64,000 nucleotides of DNA from Guptibacillus hwajinpoensis (GCF_020171785.1 NZ_JAIVAE010000002.1:124001-188000); one strand, 5' to 3'. Positions 8,223 to 17,577 are shown, counted from the first letter of the stretch. Notes: generated by a model not told the origin, from the sequence alone. Numbers and translations are program-made.

Positions 8223-8314
8223 GTTGTGAAAATAGGATGAAATGCACAATGATTGAAACCTCATCTCTGCTCACTCGTATTACTAGTAGAGTAAAAATAT
8301 AGGAGGAGAGCTAA

Positions 8315-9136
8315 ATGAAGTTTCGAATGATTGCAATGGTTAGTGCACTCATGCTTATCTTGGCTGCATGCAGTGGGACAACGGAATCTGGTGGAGAAGT
8401 GAGCGTGGAAGAAGGTGTCGATGCCAAAGAAGTTTTTGAGAAATCCATTTCAGCTCAGGAAGACATAGAAAACTTCCATATGAAAGCGGATATGATTCAG
8501 AGCATCGGTTCAGGTGAAGAAGAGATGGAAGTGAAGAGCGTGATTGATGCTGACATGGTGATGGACCCGATGGCTTTTCATCAAATGATTGATATGACAG
8601 CCAATGGCGAAAGCATGCAGGTAGAATCCTACTTTACTGAAGAAGGCTTTTTTATGAAGCAAGGTGAACAGTGGATGAAATTTCCTGATGATATGACGGA
8701 CACGTTGATATCTCTTCAAGAAACACAAGGGGATCCACAGGAACAAATGGAAATGTTAAAAGAATTTGTTGATGAATTTACGTTAACAGAAGAAGAAGAT
8801 ACGTATGTAATGACACTCAAAGCATCCGGTGAGAAATTTCAAGGTCTAATGGAAAAGACAGCGGAAGAAATGGGTGGACAAAATCAAATGATGGAAGAAG
8901 CAATGGATCAAATGAACGTAAATGAAGTTGCCTACACCTATACAATTGATAAGGAAAATTACCTTCCTATGCAAATGAAAATGACGATGGACAGTGAGAT
9001 GACCATGGAAGGTGAAACGATTTCAAGTGTGATGAAAATGGACTCCACGTATGATCAATATAATGAAATTGAAGAAGTAAAGGTGCCGGAAGAAGTGATT
9101 GAACAGGCCAAAGATATGCCAGGGATGAGTGAGTAA
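8315..9136 (+). CDS. DUF6612-type lipoprotein
   Basis: A 273-aa lipoprotein with lipobox LAAC (Cys about residue 19) after a short signal peptide. The mature part is highly acidic and methionine-rich. It has the features of LolA-like or DUF6612 surface lipoproteins: alternating beta segments such as MKADMIQSIGSGEEEMEVKS and a repeated M-x-M pattern (MQMKMTMDSEMTMEG). The ribosome site is AGGAGGAGAG. It is monocistronic. The fold is inferred from the overall pattern; the ligand is unknown. Confidence 0.75.
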   Translation: MKFRMIAMVSALMLILAACSGTTESGGEVSVEEGVDAKEVFEKSISAQEDIENFHMKADMIQSIGSGEEEMEVKSVIDADMVMDPMAFHQMIDMTANGESMQVESYFTEEGFFMKQGEQWMKFPDDMTDTLISLQETQGDPQEQMEMLKEFVDEFTLTEEEDTYVMTLKASGEKFQGLMEKTAEEMGGQNQMMEEAMDQMNVNEVAYTYTIDKENYLPMQMKMTMDSEMTMEGETISSVMKMDSTYDQYNEIEEVKVPEEVIEQAKDMPGMSE

Positions 9137-9143
9137 TCATGCG

Positions 9144-9170
9144 AGTGCTGTGTAAAACAGCACTTTTTTT
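9144..9170 (+). terminator. Terminator after the lipoprotein gene
   Basis: AGTGCTGT-GTAAA-ACAGCACT hairpin followed by seven T. Confidence 0.85.
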
Positions 9171-9265
9171 GATGTTGAAAACTGAAGAAATGTGATATTA
9201 CTGGAAAAAAGTGAACGAAAGCGTTACGATTAGCTCATTCGTATTGTTAGAAAGGAGCGAAGATA

Positions 9266-10285
9266 ATGCCATCAGAAAACCTTGTATACGATCAATTTAA
9301 ACGTCCGCTAAGGGATCTTCGTATATCAGTTACAGACCGGTGTAACTTCCGCTGCCGTTATTGTATGCCTGAAGAAACGTTCGGACCAGATTATGAATTT
9401 CTTCCAAAAACAAGTCTCCTTCAATTTGAAGAGATTACAAGGCTTGCTCGTTTGTTTGTTGGAATGGGGGTTGAGAAAATTCGCCTTACTGGTGGCGAAC
9501 CGCTTTTAAGAAGAGACTTGGATGTGTTGATTACCATGTTATCTGAGATTAACGGGTTAACTGATATAGCGCTTACGACAAATGCTTCGCTACTGAAAAA
9601 GCAAGCCTTCAAGTTAAAAGAGGCAGGGCTAACTCGAGTGAATGTTAGTCTAGATGCCATTCATGACGAAACATTTGGAAAGATGAATGGAAGAGGCACA
9701 AAGATTAAACCTGTCCTTGAAGGAATTCAAGCAGCGGCTGATGCCGGTCTTCAAGTCAAAATCAATATGGTGGTTCAAAAAGGTGTTAATGACCATGAAA
9801 TTGTACCTATGGCTTCTTATTTTAGAAATAGTGGTCACATCGTTCGTTTCATCGAGTACATGGACGTAGGAAATTCAAACGGATGGAAATTTGATCATGT
9901 GATGAGTAAAAAGGAAATCATTGATCAATTATCAGCAGTTTATGAGTTAGAACCTCTTGATGCTGCATACTTCGGAGAGGTCGCGTCCCGATACCAATAC
10001 AAAGATGGTAGTGGGGAGGTTGGCGTCATTTCTTCTGTTAGCGATTCATTTTGTTCAAGTTGCACAAGAGCGCGTCTTTCTGCTGATGGTGCTCTGTACA
10101 CATGCTTATTTGCTTCAAAAGGGACTAGTCTTCGAAACCCACTAAGAAACGGAGCTACTGATGAAGAGCTAAGGACCATGTTAGCAAACTTATGGAATGG
10201 ACGAGATGATCGGTATTCAGATGAGCGAACGGAAGAAAGTGTATTAAAACGAGAAAAGATTGAAATGTCCTTTATAGGTGGTTAA
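9266..10285 (+). CDS. moaA: GTP 3',8-cyclase MoaA
   Basis: Radical-SAM enzyme for the first step of molybdenum cofactor synthesis, GTP to 3',8-cyclo-7,8-dihydro-GTP. The N-terminal cluster is CNFRCRYC (CxxxCxxC), followed by [11 protein letters not shown]. The C-terminal GTP-site cluster is [18 protein letters not shown]. The end is the acidic, not the GG, type: FIGG occurs as the last four residues. At 339 aa it has the usual length. It is followed after 2 nt by fdhD, so the two form an operon. Other molybdopterin genes (moaC, moaE, moeA, mobA) are absent from the window. Confidence 0.95.
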   Translation: MPSENLVYDQFKRPLRDLRISVTDRCNFRCRYCMPEETFGPDYEFLPKTSLLQFEEITRLARLFVGMGVEKIRLTGGEPLLRRDLDVLITMLSEINGLTDIALTTNASLLKKQAFKLKEAGLTRVNVSLDAIHDETFGKMNGRGTKIKPVLEGIQAAADAGLQVKINMVVQKGVNDHEIVPMASYFRNSGHIVRFIEYMDVGNSNGWKFDHVMSKKEIIDQLSAVYELEPLDAAYFGEVASRYQYKDGSGEVGVISSVSDSFCSSCTRARLSADGALYTCLFASKGTSLRNPLRNGATDEELRTMLANLWNGRDDRYSDERTEESVLKREKIEMSFIGG

Positions 10286-10287
10286 CA

Positions 10288-11073
10288 ATGGGAAAACACT
10301 TAACAGATAGAACCGTATTAAGCTTTCGTGAAGGCGAATGGGTAGAAAAAAATGATCAAATTGCATTAGAAAAGCCGTTCACCATTCGAGTGAATCGTAC
10401 AGAGTTTGCAACGCTCGTTTGCACACCGGATCATTTAGAAGATATGGTGACAGGTTTTTTAGCATCAGAGGGAGTCATCCGGTCTTTTGAGGACATCGAG
10501 GAAATGCTCTTTAATGAAGGTCAAGGAATTGTGAATGTTAAAGCCAATGTTCACATTCCTTTAACATCTGAAACGTACACAAAACGAGTGATCGGCTCCT
10601 GTTGTGGGAAAAGTAGACACTTTTATTTGCAAAGCGATTCCAGGACAGCTAAGACTATAACAAGGGCGCCACAGCTAACAGCGCAAGAATGCCTCGGAAA
10701 CATGAGGGCGCTACAAAGCCAATCAACGACTTTTAAAACAACCGGTGGTGTACATAATGCGGCTATCTTTCTCAATGGTGAGCTTTTAGCTTCTCGAACC
10801 GATATTGGAAGACACAATGCGCTGGATAAATTATATGGTTATGTTCTTCGTCAGCAGCTTAAGCCGTCCGATCTTAGCGTAGCCTTTAGTGGCAGGATAT
10901 CGTCTGAAGTCGTCATTAAACTTTCTAAAATGGGGATTGGTGTTCTTCTCTCCAAGTCTGCCCCTACTGAGTTAGCGATTCAATTGGCAGAGGATTTAAA
11001 CATAACAACCGTAGGTTTTATCCGAAACGGAGGATTTAATGTCTACACAAAGCCCGAACGCATTAAACGCTAA
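10288..11073 (+). CDS. fdhD: Formate dehydrogenase accessory sulfurtransferase FdhD
   Basis: Moves sulfur from a cysteine desulfurase to the Mo-bis-MGD cofactor of formate dehydrogenase. A 261-aa FdhD fold is indicated by EDMVTGFLASEGVI, TGGVHNAAIF, SRTDIGRHNALDKL and SGRISSEVVIK. The sulfur-carrying loop reads GSCCGKSRH, with adjacent cysteines 105 and 106 instead of the CxxC of Escherichia coli FdhD. It is translationally linked to moaA (2-nt gap). No formate dehydrogenase gene lies in this window, so its client must be elsewhere. Confidence 0.92.
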   Translation: MGKHLTDRTVLSFREGEWVEKNDQIALEKPFTIRVNRTEFATLVCTPDHLEDMVTGFLASEGVIRSFEDIEEMLFNEGQGIVNVKANVHIPLTSETYTKRVIGSCCGKSRHFYLQSDSRTAKTITRAPQLTAQECLGNMRALQSQSTTFKTTGGVHNAAIFLNGELLASRTDIGRHNALDKLYGYVLRQQLKPSDLSVAFSGRISSEVVIKLSKMGIGVLLSKSAPTELAIQLAEDLNITTVGFIRNGGFNVYTKPERIKR

Positions 11074-11101
11074 ACACCTCAATTTTTGAGGTGTTTTTTT
11101 T
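11074..11101 (+). terminator. Terminator after moaA-fdhD
   Basis: ACACCTCA-ATTTT-TGAGGTGT hairpin plus an eight-base T-run directly after fdhD. Confidence 0.85.
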
Positions 11102-11156
11102 GATGAAGTCGTTCATACTACAGAACAAAAGGCGTTTAGAGAAAGGCGGATCAAGT

Positions 11157-11429
11157 ATGGCTTGGACAATAGCTGTCGTTTTTTGGGTTGCTGGTGTTGC
11201 GTTAGTAGGAAGTCCCCGGTATTTGTTTCATCGCCTTGAGGCGATGAAATCTAATACGGCTGGCCGTGCAAGAGCCTCTGAAGCTTCCAACAAAGATGAA
11301 AGTATTTTTTTCTTTATTGAAACAAAAGCCCTTGACTCAATACCATGGTGGGTTGTAACCATCACTTGTGTGACAATAGGACTTTTTTTCATTGCGTTCG
11401 GTGTCATCGCCTTAGTTTTTTCATACTAA
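11157..11429 (+). CDS. Small two-TM membrane protein, unknown
   Basis: A 90-aa protein with a first membrane segment near WTIAVVFWVAGVALVG and a second at VVTITCVTIGLFFIAFGVIA, joined by a polar loop of about 40 residues containing FHRLEAM. AAAGGCGGA lies 7 nt before the chosen ATG; the longer upstream reading would overlap the fdhD terminator. No family was recognised with confidence. The C-terminus is short and probably extracellular or cytoplasmic depending on insertion. Confidence 0.6.
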   Translation: MAWTIAVVFWVAGVALVGSPRYLFHRLEAMKSNTAGRARASEASNKDESIFFFIETKALDSIPWWVVTITCVTIGLFFIAFGVIALVFSY

Positions 11430-11561
11430 ATTGAAACTTTCTTGTTCTTTTATTCGTCATTAATAGAGGGAGGAGACTGTGATCGGTTTGGTTTCCCTTC
11501 TTTAGTGGTAAAGAAAGAGAAAGATCGTTTGAGATAGGGAGATATGAGGGGTGCATAATTG

Positions 11562-13403
11562 ATGGATGTAGAGAGAAGAAAAGAAAAGGATTTGTGGCGA
11601 TTTTATTTTTTATTAATAGCGTTACTTTCCCTAAAAACCTACCTTGTTTATCGGTTTGAATTTACTTTTTCGTTAAACGGTATTGGGGAAGAGCTTTTCC
11701 TGATGATAAATTCAATAGGATCAATTGCATTACTGCTAGGTATCGGTCTATTTAGAAAGCAGTCAAAACCAGGCCTGATGCTAGCAGTTTATTTTGTTTT
11801 GTCAGCACTACTTTATTGCAATATTTTATACTATCGTTTTTACATAGACTTTGTGACAGTACCCGTCCTCTTTCAGTTTGGGAATGTTGGCGGTCTTGGT
11901 CAGAGTACAGTTGAGTTATTGAACTTATATGATCCATTCATTGTTTTTGATTCAATCGTTTTATTTTGGTTACTAAAGCGTAAAGGACTAAATAAATTAG
12001 CTCTTTCCAAGAAACTTAAGAAAAGGACAGCGATTAGTAGCGTCGCAGTTCTTCTATGTACAGCTACTTTAGCACTTATCATGCATCCTCTTTTATTTGA
12101 AAAATCATATGATCGAGAGCTTTTTGTTAAATCGTTAGGAGCCTATACGTATCATGTTTATGATATCGGGTATAATTCTTTTACGTCAATTAATAGTGCA
12201 TTTGCAGATGATACAGAGCTATCTGAAATTGAAAAGTATGTGAAAGATAAGGAAGTCGAACCTTCCTCTTATGAAGGAATCGCAAATGGGAAGAACCTTA
12301 TTCTTATCTCACTAGAATCGACTCAAGCATTTATGCTTAATGAGAGTGTTGATGGAAAAGAAGCAACACCTTTTTTAAATACGTTAAAAGAAGACAGTTT
12401 TTTCTTTCCAAATTTCTACCATCAAACCGCACAAGGAAAAACTTCCGATGCTGAATTTATGATTGATAGTAGTTTATACCCTCTTTCAGGAGGCTCTGTT
12501 TTTGTAAGAAAGCCACAAAACGAATTTCTCTCTCTGCCAGAGGCATTAAATAACGAAGGGTATACAACAACATCTTTTCACGGAAATGATCGTGAGTTTT
12601 GGAATCGATCAGAAATGTATGAGACCCTCGGTTATGATCGCTTTTATTCCAAAAAAGACTTTGACGTTAGTGATGAGAATTCCATTAACTATGGCTTAAA
12701 AGACATTCCGTTTTTTAAACAGTCGATTCCTTATCTAAAAGAGTTGGAACAGCCATATTCTGCTAAATTCTTAACGCTAACAAATCATTTCCCTTATTTA
12801 TTAGAGGAAGAAGATACACTTATTACTCTTCCTGAGACGGAAGAAGAGGTAGTGAACCGCTATTTTGCAACGGTGCGATATGAAGATGAATCGATTAAAA
12901 CCTTTTTTGAAGAAATGAAAGCAGCCGGTTTATATGAAGATTCGATTTTTGTTTTATATGGCGATCACTATGGTTTATCTGAAACGTACGATACAGCGCT
13001 AGGCGAATATCTTGGTAAAGAAATTGGGCCGGTTGAACACGTTGATCTCCAAAAAGTTCCTCTCATCATTCATATTCCTGGAGAGGATGGAGAAGTCATT
13101 GATACGGTTGGAGGACAGATTGATCTTAAACCAACAATTTTAGAATTATTAGGTGTAGAAGAAAGCAAGAGTTTAAATTTCGGAACGAGTCTTTTTTCAG
13201 AAAAACGAAAAGACCTTGTGATTTTTCGAGATGGAAGCTTTATTACAAAGAACCTGATTTATACAAAAAATACGTGTTATAACAAAGAAAGCACGTCAAA
13301 AACGAATCGAAACAAATGTGCTCGTTATTTTGGTGATGTTCAAGATGAACTTGATTATTCAGATCAAGTGATTTATGGTGACTTATTGCGTTTTATTCAA
13401 TAA
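11562..13403 (+). CDS. LTA synthase family sulfatase
   Basis: Membrane-bound alkaline-phosphatase-superfamily enzyme, 613 aa, of the lipoteichoic acid synthase family, which transfers glycerol-phosphate from phosphatidylglycerol. About five N-terminal membrane segments (residues 10-200) precede the catalytic domain. The metal Glu is in LILISLEST, the catalytic Thr in QGKTSDAEFM, and metal ligands in FHGNDREFW and LYGDHYG. Bacillus genomes carry several paralogues (LtaS, YfnI, YqgS, YvgJ) and which one this represents cannot be told. The start codon is the ATG at 11562 after GAGGGGTG; an adjacent TTG is also in frame. No genes are co-transcribed. Confidence 0.88.
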   Translation: MDVERRKEKDLWRFYFLLIALLSLKTYLVYRFEFTFSLNGIGEELFLMINSIGSIALLLGIGLFRKQSKPGLMLAVYFVLSALLYCNILYYRFYIDFVTVPVLFQFGNVGGLGQSTVELLNLYDPFIVFDSIVLFWLLKRKGLNKLALSKKLKKRTAISSVAVLLCTATLALIMHPLLFEKSYDRELFVKSLGAYTYHVYDIGYNSFTSINSAFADDTELSEIEKYVKDKEVEPSSYEGIANGKNLILISLESTQAFMLNESVDGKEATPFLNTLKEDSFFFPNFYHQTAQGKTSDAEFMIDSSLYPLSGGSVFVRKPQNEFLSLPEALNNEGYTTTSFHGNDREFWNRSEMYETLGYDRFYSKKDFDVSDENSINYGLKDIPFFKQSIPYLKELEQPYSAKFLTLTNHFPYLLEEEDTLITLPETEEEVVNRYFATVRYEDESIKTFFEEMKAAGLYEDSIFVLYGDHYGLSETYDTALGEYLGKEIGPVEHVDLQKVPLIIHIPGEDGEVIDTVGGQIDLKPTILELLGVEESKSLNFGTSLFSEKRKDLVIFRDGSFITKNLIYTKNTCYNKESTSKTNRNKCARYFGDVQDELDYSDQVIYGDLLRFIQ

Positions 13404-13473
13404 TTTCAGTGTTTTTTCTGACAAATTCATGATAGGATTTAATTGGATATACTTTGCAAAGGGATGAGGATAT

Positions 13474-13728
13474 ATGGACTTACAAAGACTGCAAATACTC
13501 ACTGAAGTTGTAAGAGAGTACAAAACCGCTCTTCATATGGATCAAAATAAAGATGAAGTTGGAAGAGAAGTGCTTGATATTGTGATGAACTCACAGGATC
13601 TTGTTTTATACGGTCATGTAAAAAGAGCAAAAGACATAGATAAATTTCCTGGTGAAGCAATTAAGCATCTTGATCAGGCAACCTCATACCTTCATGAAAA
13701 AATAGATGAACAATTAAAACACTCCTAG
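13474..13728 (+). CDS. Small helical protein, unknown
   Basis: An 84-aa soluble, predicted all-helical protein (TEVVREYKTALHM, VGREVLDIVMN, EAIKHLDQATSYLHEKIDEQ) without signal peptide or membrane segment. GGGATGAGGA precedes the ATG. It stands alone between the LTA-family sulfatase and the ABC genes and ends at a strong hairpin. No family is recognised. Confidence 0.6.
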   Translation: MDLQRLQILTEVVREYKTALHMDQNKDEVGREVLDIVMNSQDLVLYGHVKRAKDIDKFPGEAIKHLDQATSYLHEKIDEQLKHS

Positions 13729-13737
13729 TAGGTGGTG

Positions 13738-13783
13738 CACCTCGAAAGTTAGAGTTAAAAACTAACTTCCGGGGTGTTTTTTT
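13738..13783 (+). terminator. Long hairpin terminator
   Basis: Arms CACCTCGAAAGTTAG and CTAACTTCCGGGGTG with a nine-base loop, followed by seven T. The stem is longer than most terminators in the window. Confidence 0.75.
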
Positions 13784-13918
13784 GCTTATCTTACTTCGTG
13801 TTAATATGTGAAAAATAGGAATAGTTTGCATTTTGAAGAGAGCGTTGTAACAGTTGCAATAGAATGTCATATAGTGATAAGCTTTTGCTGTTTACTAGAT
13901 TAAAGGAGAGTGAAATAA

Positions 13919-14782
13919 ATGACGAATTTCATAAAGCGACTGGCTCCTGTTCTTTTAATGGGACTAGTTGTTTTTGTTATAAGTGCTTGTTCGAACGGTG
14001 GAAATGATTCGAATGGAGCTTCAGGCGAAAAAGAAGCATCGAAATGGGAAGAAATACAAGAAGAAGGCAAACTTGTCGTTGCCACTTCAGGAACGCTTTA
14101 TCCGACATCTTATTATGAAGAAGGATCGGATAAAGTGACGGGCTACGAAGTAGAAGTTGTAAGAGAAATGGCGAAACGCCTTGATCTTGATGTAGAATTT
14201 GAAGAAATGGGCTTTGATGGGATGTTAACAAGCATTAATTCGGGGAAAGTTGATTTAGCAGCCAACGATATTACATCAACAGATGAAAGAATGGAAAAGT
14301 TCACTTTCTCTGAGCCTGTTAAGTATTCTTATGGTACAGCGATCGTAAGAAAAGATGATCTTTCCGGTATAGAGTCTCTTGATGATCTAGAAGGAAAGAT
14401 TGCGGCTGGTGCTTCTACAACGGTTTATATGGAAGTTGCCCGTGAGCATGGTGCAGAAGAAAAAATTTATGATAATGCGACGAATGAACAGTATTTACGT
14501 GATGTATCGAATGGTCGAACGGATATTATTTTAAATGATTATTACTTACAAACACTTGCTCTTGCTGCTTTTCCTGATTTAAACATAACCATCCATCCTG
14601 ATATTGAGTACTATCCTAACAACCAACATATTGTAATGAAAAAGGATAGTGGCGAATTAGAAACAAAAGTGAACGAGACGATAAAAGAAATGAAAGAAGA
14701 CGGCACGATGAAAGAACTATCTGAGAAGTTCTTCAATGGAGCTGACGTATCGGTTAAGCCAGATTTAGATATTGAAGAATAA
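13919..14782 (+). CDS. Amino-acid ABC transporter substrate-binding lipoprotein
   Basis: A 287-aa polar amino-acid (family 3) solute-binding lipoprotein. The lipobox is ISAC (Cys near residue 23). The mature domain shows GKLVVATSGTLYPTSYYEEG, VTGYEVEVVREMAKRL, DLAANDITSTDERMEKFTFS and LSEKFFNGADVS. The fold resembles TcyA/FliY cystine-type binding proteins; the ligand is not certain. It precedes its permease by 16 nt, forming a two-gene operon. No ATPase gene follows. Confidence 0.85.
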   Translation: MTNFIKRLAPVLLMGLVVFVISACSNGGNDSNGASGEKEASKWEEIQEEGKLVVATSGTLYPTSYYEEGSDKVTGYEVEVVREMAKRLDLDVEFEEMGFDGMLTSINSGKVDLAANDITSTDERMEKFTFSEPVKYSYGTAIVRKDDLSGIESLDDLEGKIAAGASTTVYMEVAREHGAEEKIYDNATNEQYLRDVSNGRTDIILNDYYLQTLALAAFPDLNITIHPDIEYYPNNQHIVMKKDSGELETKVNETIKEMKEDGTMKELSEKFFNGADVSVKPDLDIEE

Positions 14783-14798
14783 GTGGGAGTTGTAACAA

Positions 14799-15476
14799 GT
14801 GGGGGAAATACACTGGGAATATTTATTTGATGCAGGTCTTGCGCTAAAATCATTTCCCTATGTGATCCAGGGTCTTGGGTTAACGTTATTAATTGCATTT
14901 GTTGGAATGATTATTGGTTTGGGTATGGGCTTATTTCTTGCTCTTGGTAGAATGTCCAAATGGAAAGCGCTCAGATGGCCAGCGCGCCTCTACATTTCCT
15001 TTATGAGAGGAACGCCAATTCTTGTTTTTCTTTATATTCTTTATTTCGGACTACCGGTAGTAGGAATTCAATTCTCAGCGTTAACGTGTGCTTTAATAGG
15101 GTTTAGCTTAAATAGTGCGGCATATATTGCAGAAATTCAACGCTCGGCTCTTTCATCAGTTGAAAATGGCCAATGGGAAGCTTCGACTGCTCTAGGTATG
15201 ACTTATTGGACGACGATGAGAGAAGTAGTTTTGCCACAAGCAACGCGAATCGCCATACCGCCTCTATCGAACGTCATGCTCGATCTGATCAAAGCGTCTT
15301 CTTTAGCCGCAGTTATTACCGTTCCAGAACTGCTCCATCATGCGAAAATTGTTGGCGGAAGAGAATTTGATTTTATGACAATGTATATTCTCGTAGCTTT
15401 TATTTATTGGGGAGTATGCGTTTGTGTTTCCTTTTTCCAGGAACGACTAGAAAAGCGATATCATTATTTACACTAA
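14799..15476 (+). CDS. Amino-acid ABC transporter permease
   Basis: A 225-aa His/Glu/Gln/Arg/opine-family (HEAT) permease with about five membrane segments. The EAA loop, where an ATPase docks, reads EASTALGMTYWTTMREVVLPQA. It starts with GTG at 14799 after GGGAG (9-nt spacing). With the binding protein it makes a cystine-like importer lacking its own ATPase, resembling the B. subtilis yckA/yckB arrangement, and must borrow an ATPase encoded elsewhere or be non-functional. A terminator follows directly. Confidence 0.88.
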   Translation: MGEIHWEYLFDAGLALKSFPYVIQGLGLTLLIAFVGMIIGLGMGLFLALGRMSKWKALRWPARLYISFMRGTPILVFLYILYFGLPVVGIQFSALTCALIGFSLNSAAYIAEIQRSALSSVENGQWEASTALGMTYWTTMREVVLPQATRIAIPPLSNVMLDLIKASSLAAVITVPELLHHAKIVGGREFDFMTMYILVAFIYWGVCVCVSFFQERLEKRYHYLH

Positions 15477-15502
15477 CCCTGGGGCTCTTTCCAGGGTTTT
15501 TT
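15475..15502 (+). terminator. Terminator after the ABC permease
   Basis: AACCCTGG-GGCTCTTT-CCAGGGTT stem followed by TTTTC. Confidence 0.8.
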
Positions 15503-15660
15503 CTTTCGATTCATTTAATAGAGCGCTCAATTGAATCAGCACTCTTATTAAAAAAACAAAAATATCCCATATTCTTCATGAAGTTTTTTTAAGAATGTTA
15601 TACTAAGTAAAATAAACAACATAGACGATTCGTCATATTGGAAGGGAGTTCATCAATTGC

Positions 15661-16380
15661 ATGAAAAAATATCTTAATTTACTATTGATTGTTGGGGTTC
15701 TAATGCTTGCTGCTTGTAGTAATAATAGTGAGGCAACGGACGAAGAACCTGCTTCTGAAGATTCAGCAACTGTAGAAACGCAAAAAGAACTTGAAGCGAT
15801 GAAGGTAGAAGAAGACAAGGTCGTCGCAACAGTTAATGGTGAAGAGATCAAAGGAAAAGATTATAATTCTATGCTTGTACAAACTCAGCTTCGCTATACG
15901 ATGAGCGGGGAAGATCCATCAGATACTGAGGTAGCGAAATCGATTGAGCAAGAAGTGATGGACAATTTAATAGGACAGGAACTTTTACTTCAAAAAGCGA
16001 AGGAAGAAGGTTTCTCTGCATCAGATAAAGAAGTGGAAACAGAACTTGAACAAATTAAAGCGCAATTTGATGGCGAAAAGGAGCTTGAGAAAGCGTTACA
16101 AGGTCAAGGGATAACTCTTGAGCAGCTTGAAAGCCAGTATGCGGATATTGTAGTTGTTGATAAATTTGTAAAAGAAAAAATTGGTACACCTGAAGTATCT
16201 GATGAAGAAGTAAAGGCATTCTATGATGAGCAATTCTCAAAAGATGCTGAAAACCCCCCTTCTTTTGACGAAATGAAAGAGCGGATAAAAGACTATTTAG
16301 TTGAAACGAAAACACAAGAGAAAGTTCAAGAAATGAAAGCTGAACTGATGAAAGAAGCAGAAGTGAAAGAGAATTTATAG
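15661..16380 (+). CDS. SurA N-terminal domain lipoprotein
   Basis: A 239-aa lipoprotein with lipobox LAAC (Cys near residue 19). An acidic linker leads into a SurA_N/trigger-factor-like chaperone region: VVATVNGEEIKGKDYNSML, EVMDNLIGQELLLQKAKEEG, and VSDEEVKAFYDE. A parvulin PPIase domain, present in PrsA, is missing, so this is a chaperone-only relative. The end is a helical, basic tail. GGAAGGGAG is about 12 nt before the ATG. It probably assists folding of exported proteins at the membrane face. Confidence 0.78.
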   Translation: MKKYLNLLLIVGVLMLAACSNNSEATDEEPASEDSATVETQKELEAMKVEEDKVVATVNGEEIKGKDYNSMLVQTQLRYTMSGEDPSDTEVAKSIEQEVMDNLIGQELLLQKAKEEGFSASDKEVETELEQIKAQFDGEKELEKALQGQGITLEQLESQYADIVVVDKFVKEKIGTPEVSDEEVKAFYDEQFSKDAENPPSFDEMKERIKDYLVETKTQEKVQEMKAELMKEAEVKENL

Positions 16381-16403
16381 GTCAGCATAGAGCTGGCCTT
16401 TTT
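16379..16403 (+). terminator. Terminator after the SurA-like gene
   Basis: AGGTCAGC-ATAGA-GCTGGCCT with TTTTT. Confidence 0.75.
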
Positions 16404-16446
16404 CTATGATTAGCCACATTAAATTGAAACAGGGAGAGATTAAGAT

Positions 16447-17082
16447 ATGGATCATGTCATCGCTGAACTTCGTACGTATGTGAAACAAAAATTAGAAAAG
16501 GAAGGAAGTGGACATGATTGGTACCACATTGATCGGGTCGTAAAACAAGCGCGCAGTATTGCGAAAGAAGAGGGGGCTAACCTCTTCATCTGTGAAGTTG
16601 CCGCACTTGTTCATGATCTTGCTGATGATAAAATCGCTTCATCAGAAGAAGCTGGATTAGAAGAAGTAGAGCAACTGCTAACCCCTCTAAATAAGGCGGA
16701 TCTTGAGCACGTATTGGAAATCATTACAACCATTTCCTTTAAAGGCGGGAATCGTCCACCTGTTCGTAGTCTCGAAGCAAAGGTTGTTCAAGATGCCGAT
16801 CGTTTAGATGCGATAGGTGCGATTGGAGTTGCCAGGACGTTTGTTTATGCTGGCTCGAAGGGAGATTTAATTTATGATCCATCCATACAGCCGCGTGAGC
16901 ACATGTCAGCTAGCTCGTATCGGAATGAAAAGTCGACAGCTATCAATCACTTCTATGAAAAATTATTGAATTTAAAAGATTTAATGAATACGCATACCGG
17001 TTTAAGAATTGCTGAAGAGCGACATGAATTTATGACATCATTTTTATCACAATTTCATGGGGAATGGGAAGGGTTAAAATGA
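16447..17082 (+). CDS. HD domain phosphohydrolase (YedJ-like)
   Basis: A 211-aa metal-dependent hydrolase. HDWYHIDRV gives the first His, ALVHDLADDK the HD doublet, and VVQDADRLDAIGAIGVAR the downstream Asp. This is the pattern of the small HD family (YedJ/YpgQ type), which acts on nucleotides or other phosphoesters. The substrate is unknown. It overlaps the next gene by 4 nt (ATGA), so the two are translated together. Confidence 0.82.
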   Translation: MDHVIAELRTYVKQKLEKEGSGHDWYHIDRVVKQARSIAKEEGANLFICEVAALVHDLADDKIASSEEAGLEEVEQLLTPLNKADLEHVLEIITTISFKGGNRPPVRSLEAKVVQDADRLDAIGAIGVARTFVYAGSKGDLIYDPSIQPREHMSASSYRNEKSTAINHFYEKLLNLKDLMNTHTGLRIAEERHEFMTSFLSQFHGEWEGLK

Positions 17083-17564
17083 TGATTATTGAGCCAATGA
17101 CAGAGGATACTGCAAAAAAGATCCAAACGTGGCAATATGATGAGCCCTATTCTTTGTACAATCTAAATGGAGATTCAGAAGTGTTATCAGAACTTTTGAA
17201 CGGCTCTTATTTTTTAGTTACAGAAAACAACAAATTAATTGGCTATTTTTGTTTTGGTAAGTCAGCTCAAGTTCCCGCTGGTTATAAGGAAAATGCTTAT
17301 GCGGATTCTTTCCTTGATTTTGGGTTGGGTCTCCACCCGATGTATACTGGAAATGGAAAAGGTCTTCGCTTTGTTCAAGCGGGGCTCGCATATGCTTATG
17401 AGAAGTACAGTGGTAAGAGCGTTCGACTTACGGTAGCCTCCTTTAATAAACGGGCAAAAATAGTTTATGAAAGGGCAGGGTTTACATATGAGCAATCCTT
17501 CTTAAAGGTAAGTGATAGCGGTTCGACAACTTTTGAAGTTATGGTAAAAAAGATAGGAAAATAG
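17079..17564 (+). CDS. GNAT family N-acetyltransferase
   Basis: A 161-aa Gcn5-related acetyltransferase. Segments DFGLGLHPMYTGNGKGLRFV (acetyl-CoA pyrophosphate loop region with G-x-G-K-G) and NKRAKIVYERAGF show the fold. It would move an acetyl group from acetyl-CoA to a small molecule or protein amine; the acceptor is unknown. ATG at 17079 is chosen because GGAAGGG precedes it and the ATGA overlap with the HD gene couples them. Confidence 0.8.
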   Translation: MMIIEPMTEDTAKKIQTWQYDEPYSLYNLNGDSEVLSELLNGSYFLVTENNKLIGYFCFGKSAQVPAGYKENAYADSFLDFGLGLHPMYTGNGKGLRFVQAGLAYAYEKYSGKSVRLTVASFNKRAKIVYERAGFTYEQSFLKVSDSGSTTFEVMVKKIGK

Positions 17565-17577
17565 GGAGAAATAGGCT

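Noticed and set aside
13738-13783. Insertion-sequence end
   Set aside because: The long inverted repeat with T-run sits directly after a stop and no transposase or partner end is found; it acts as a terminator.
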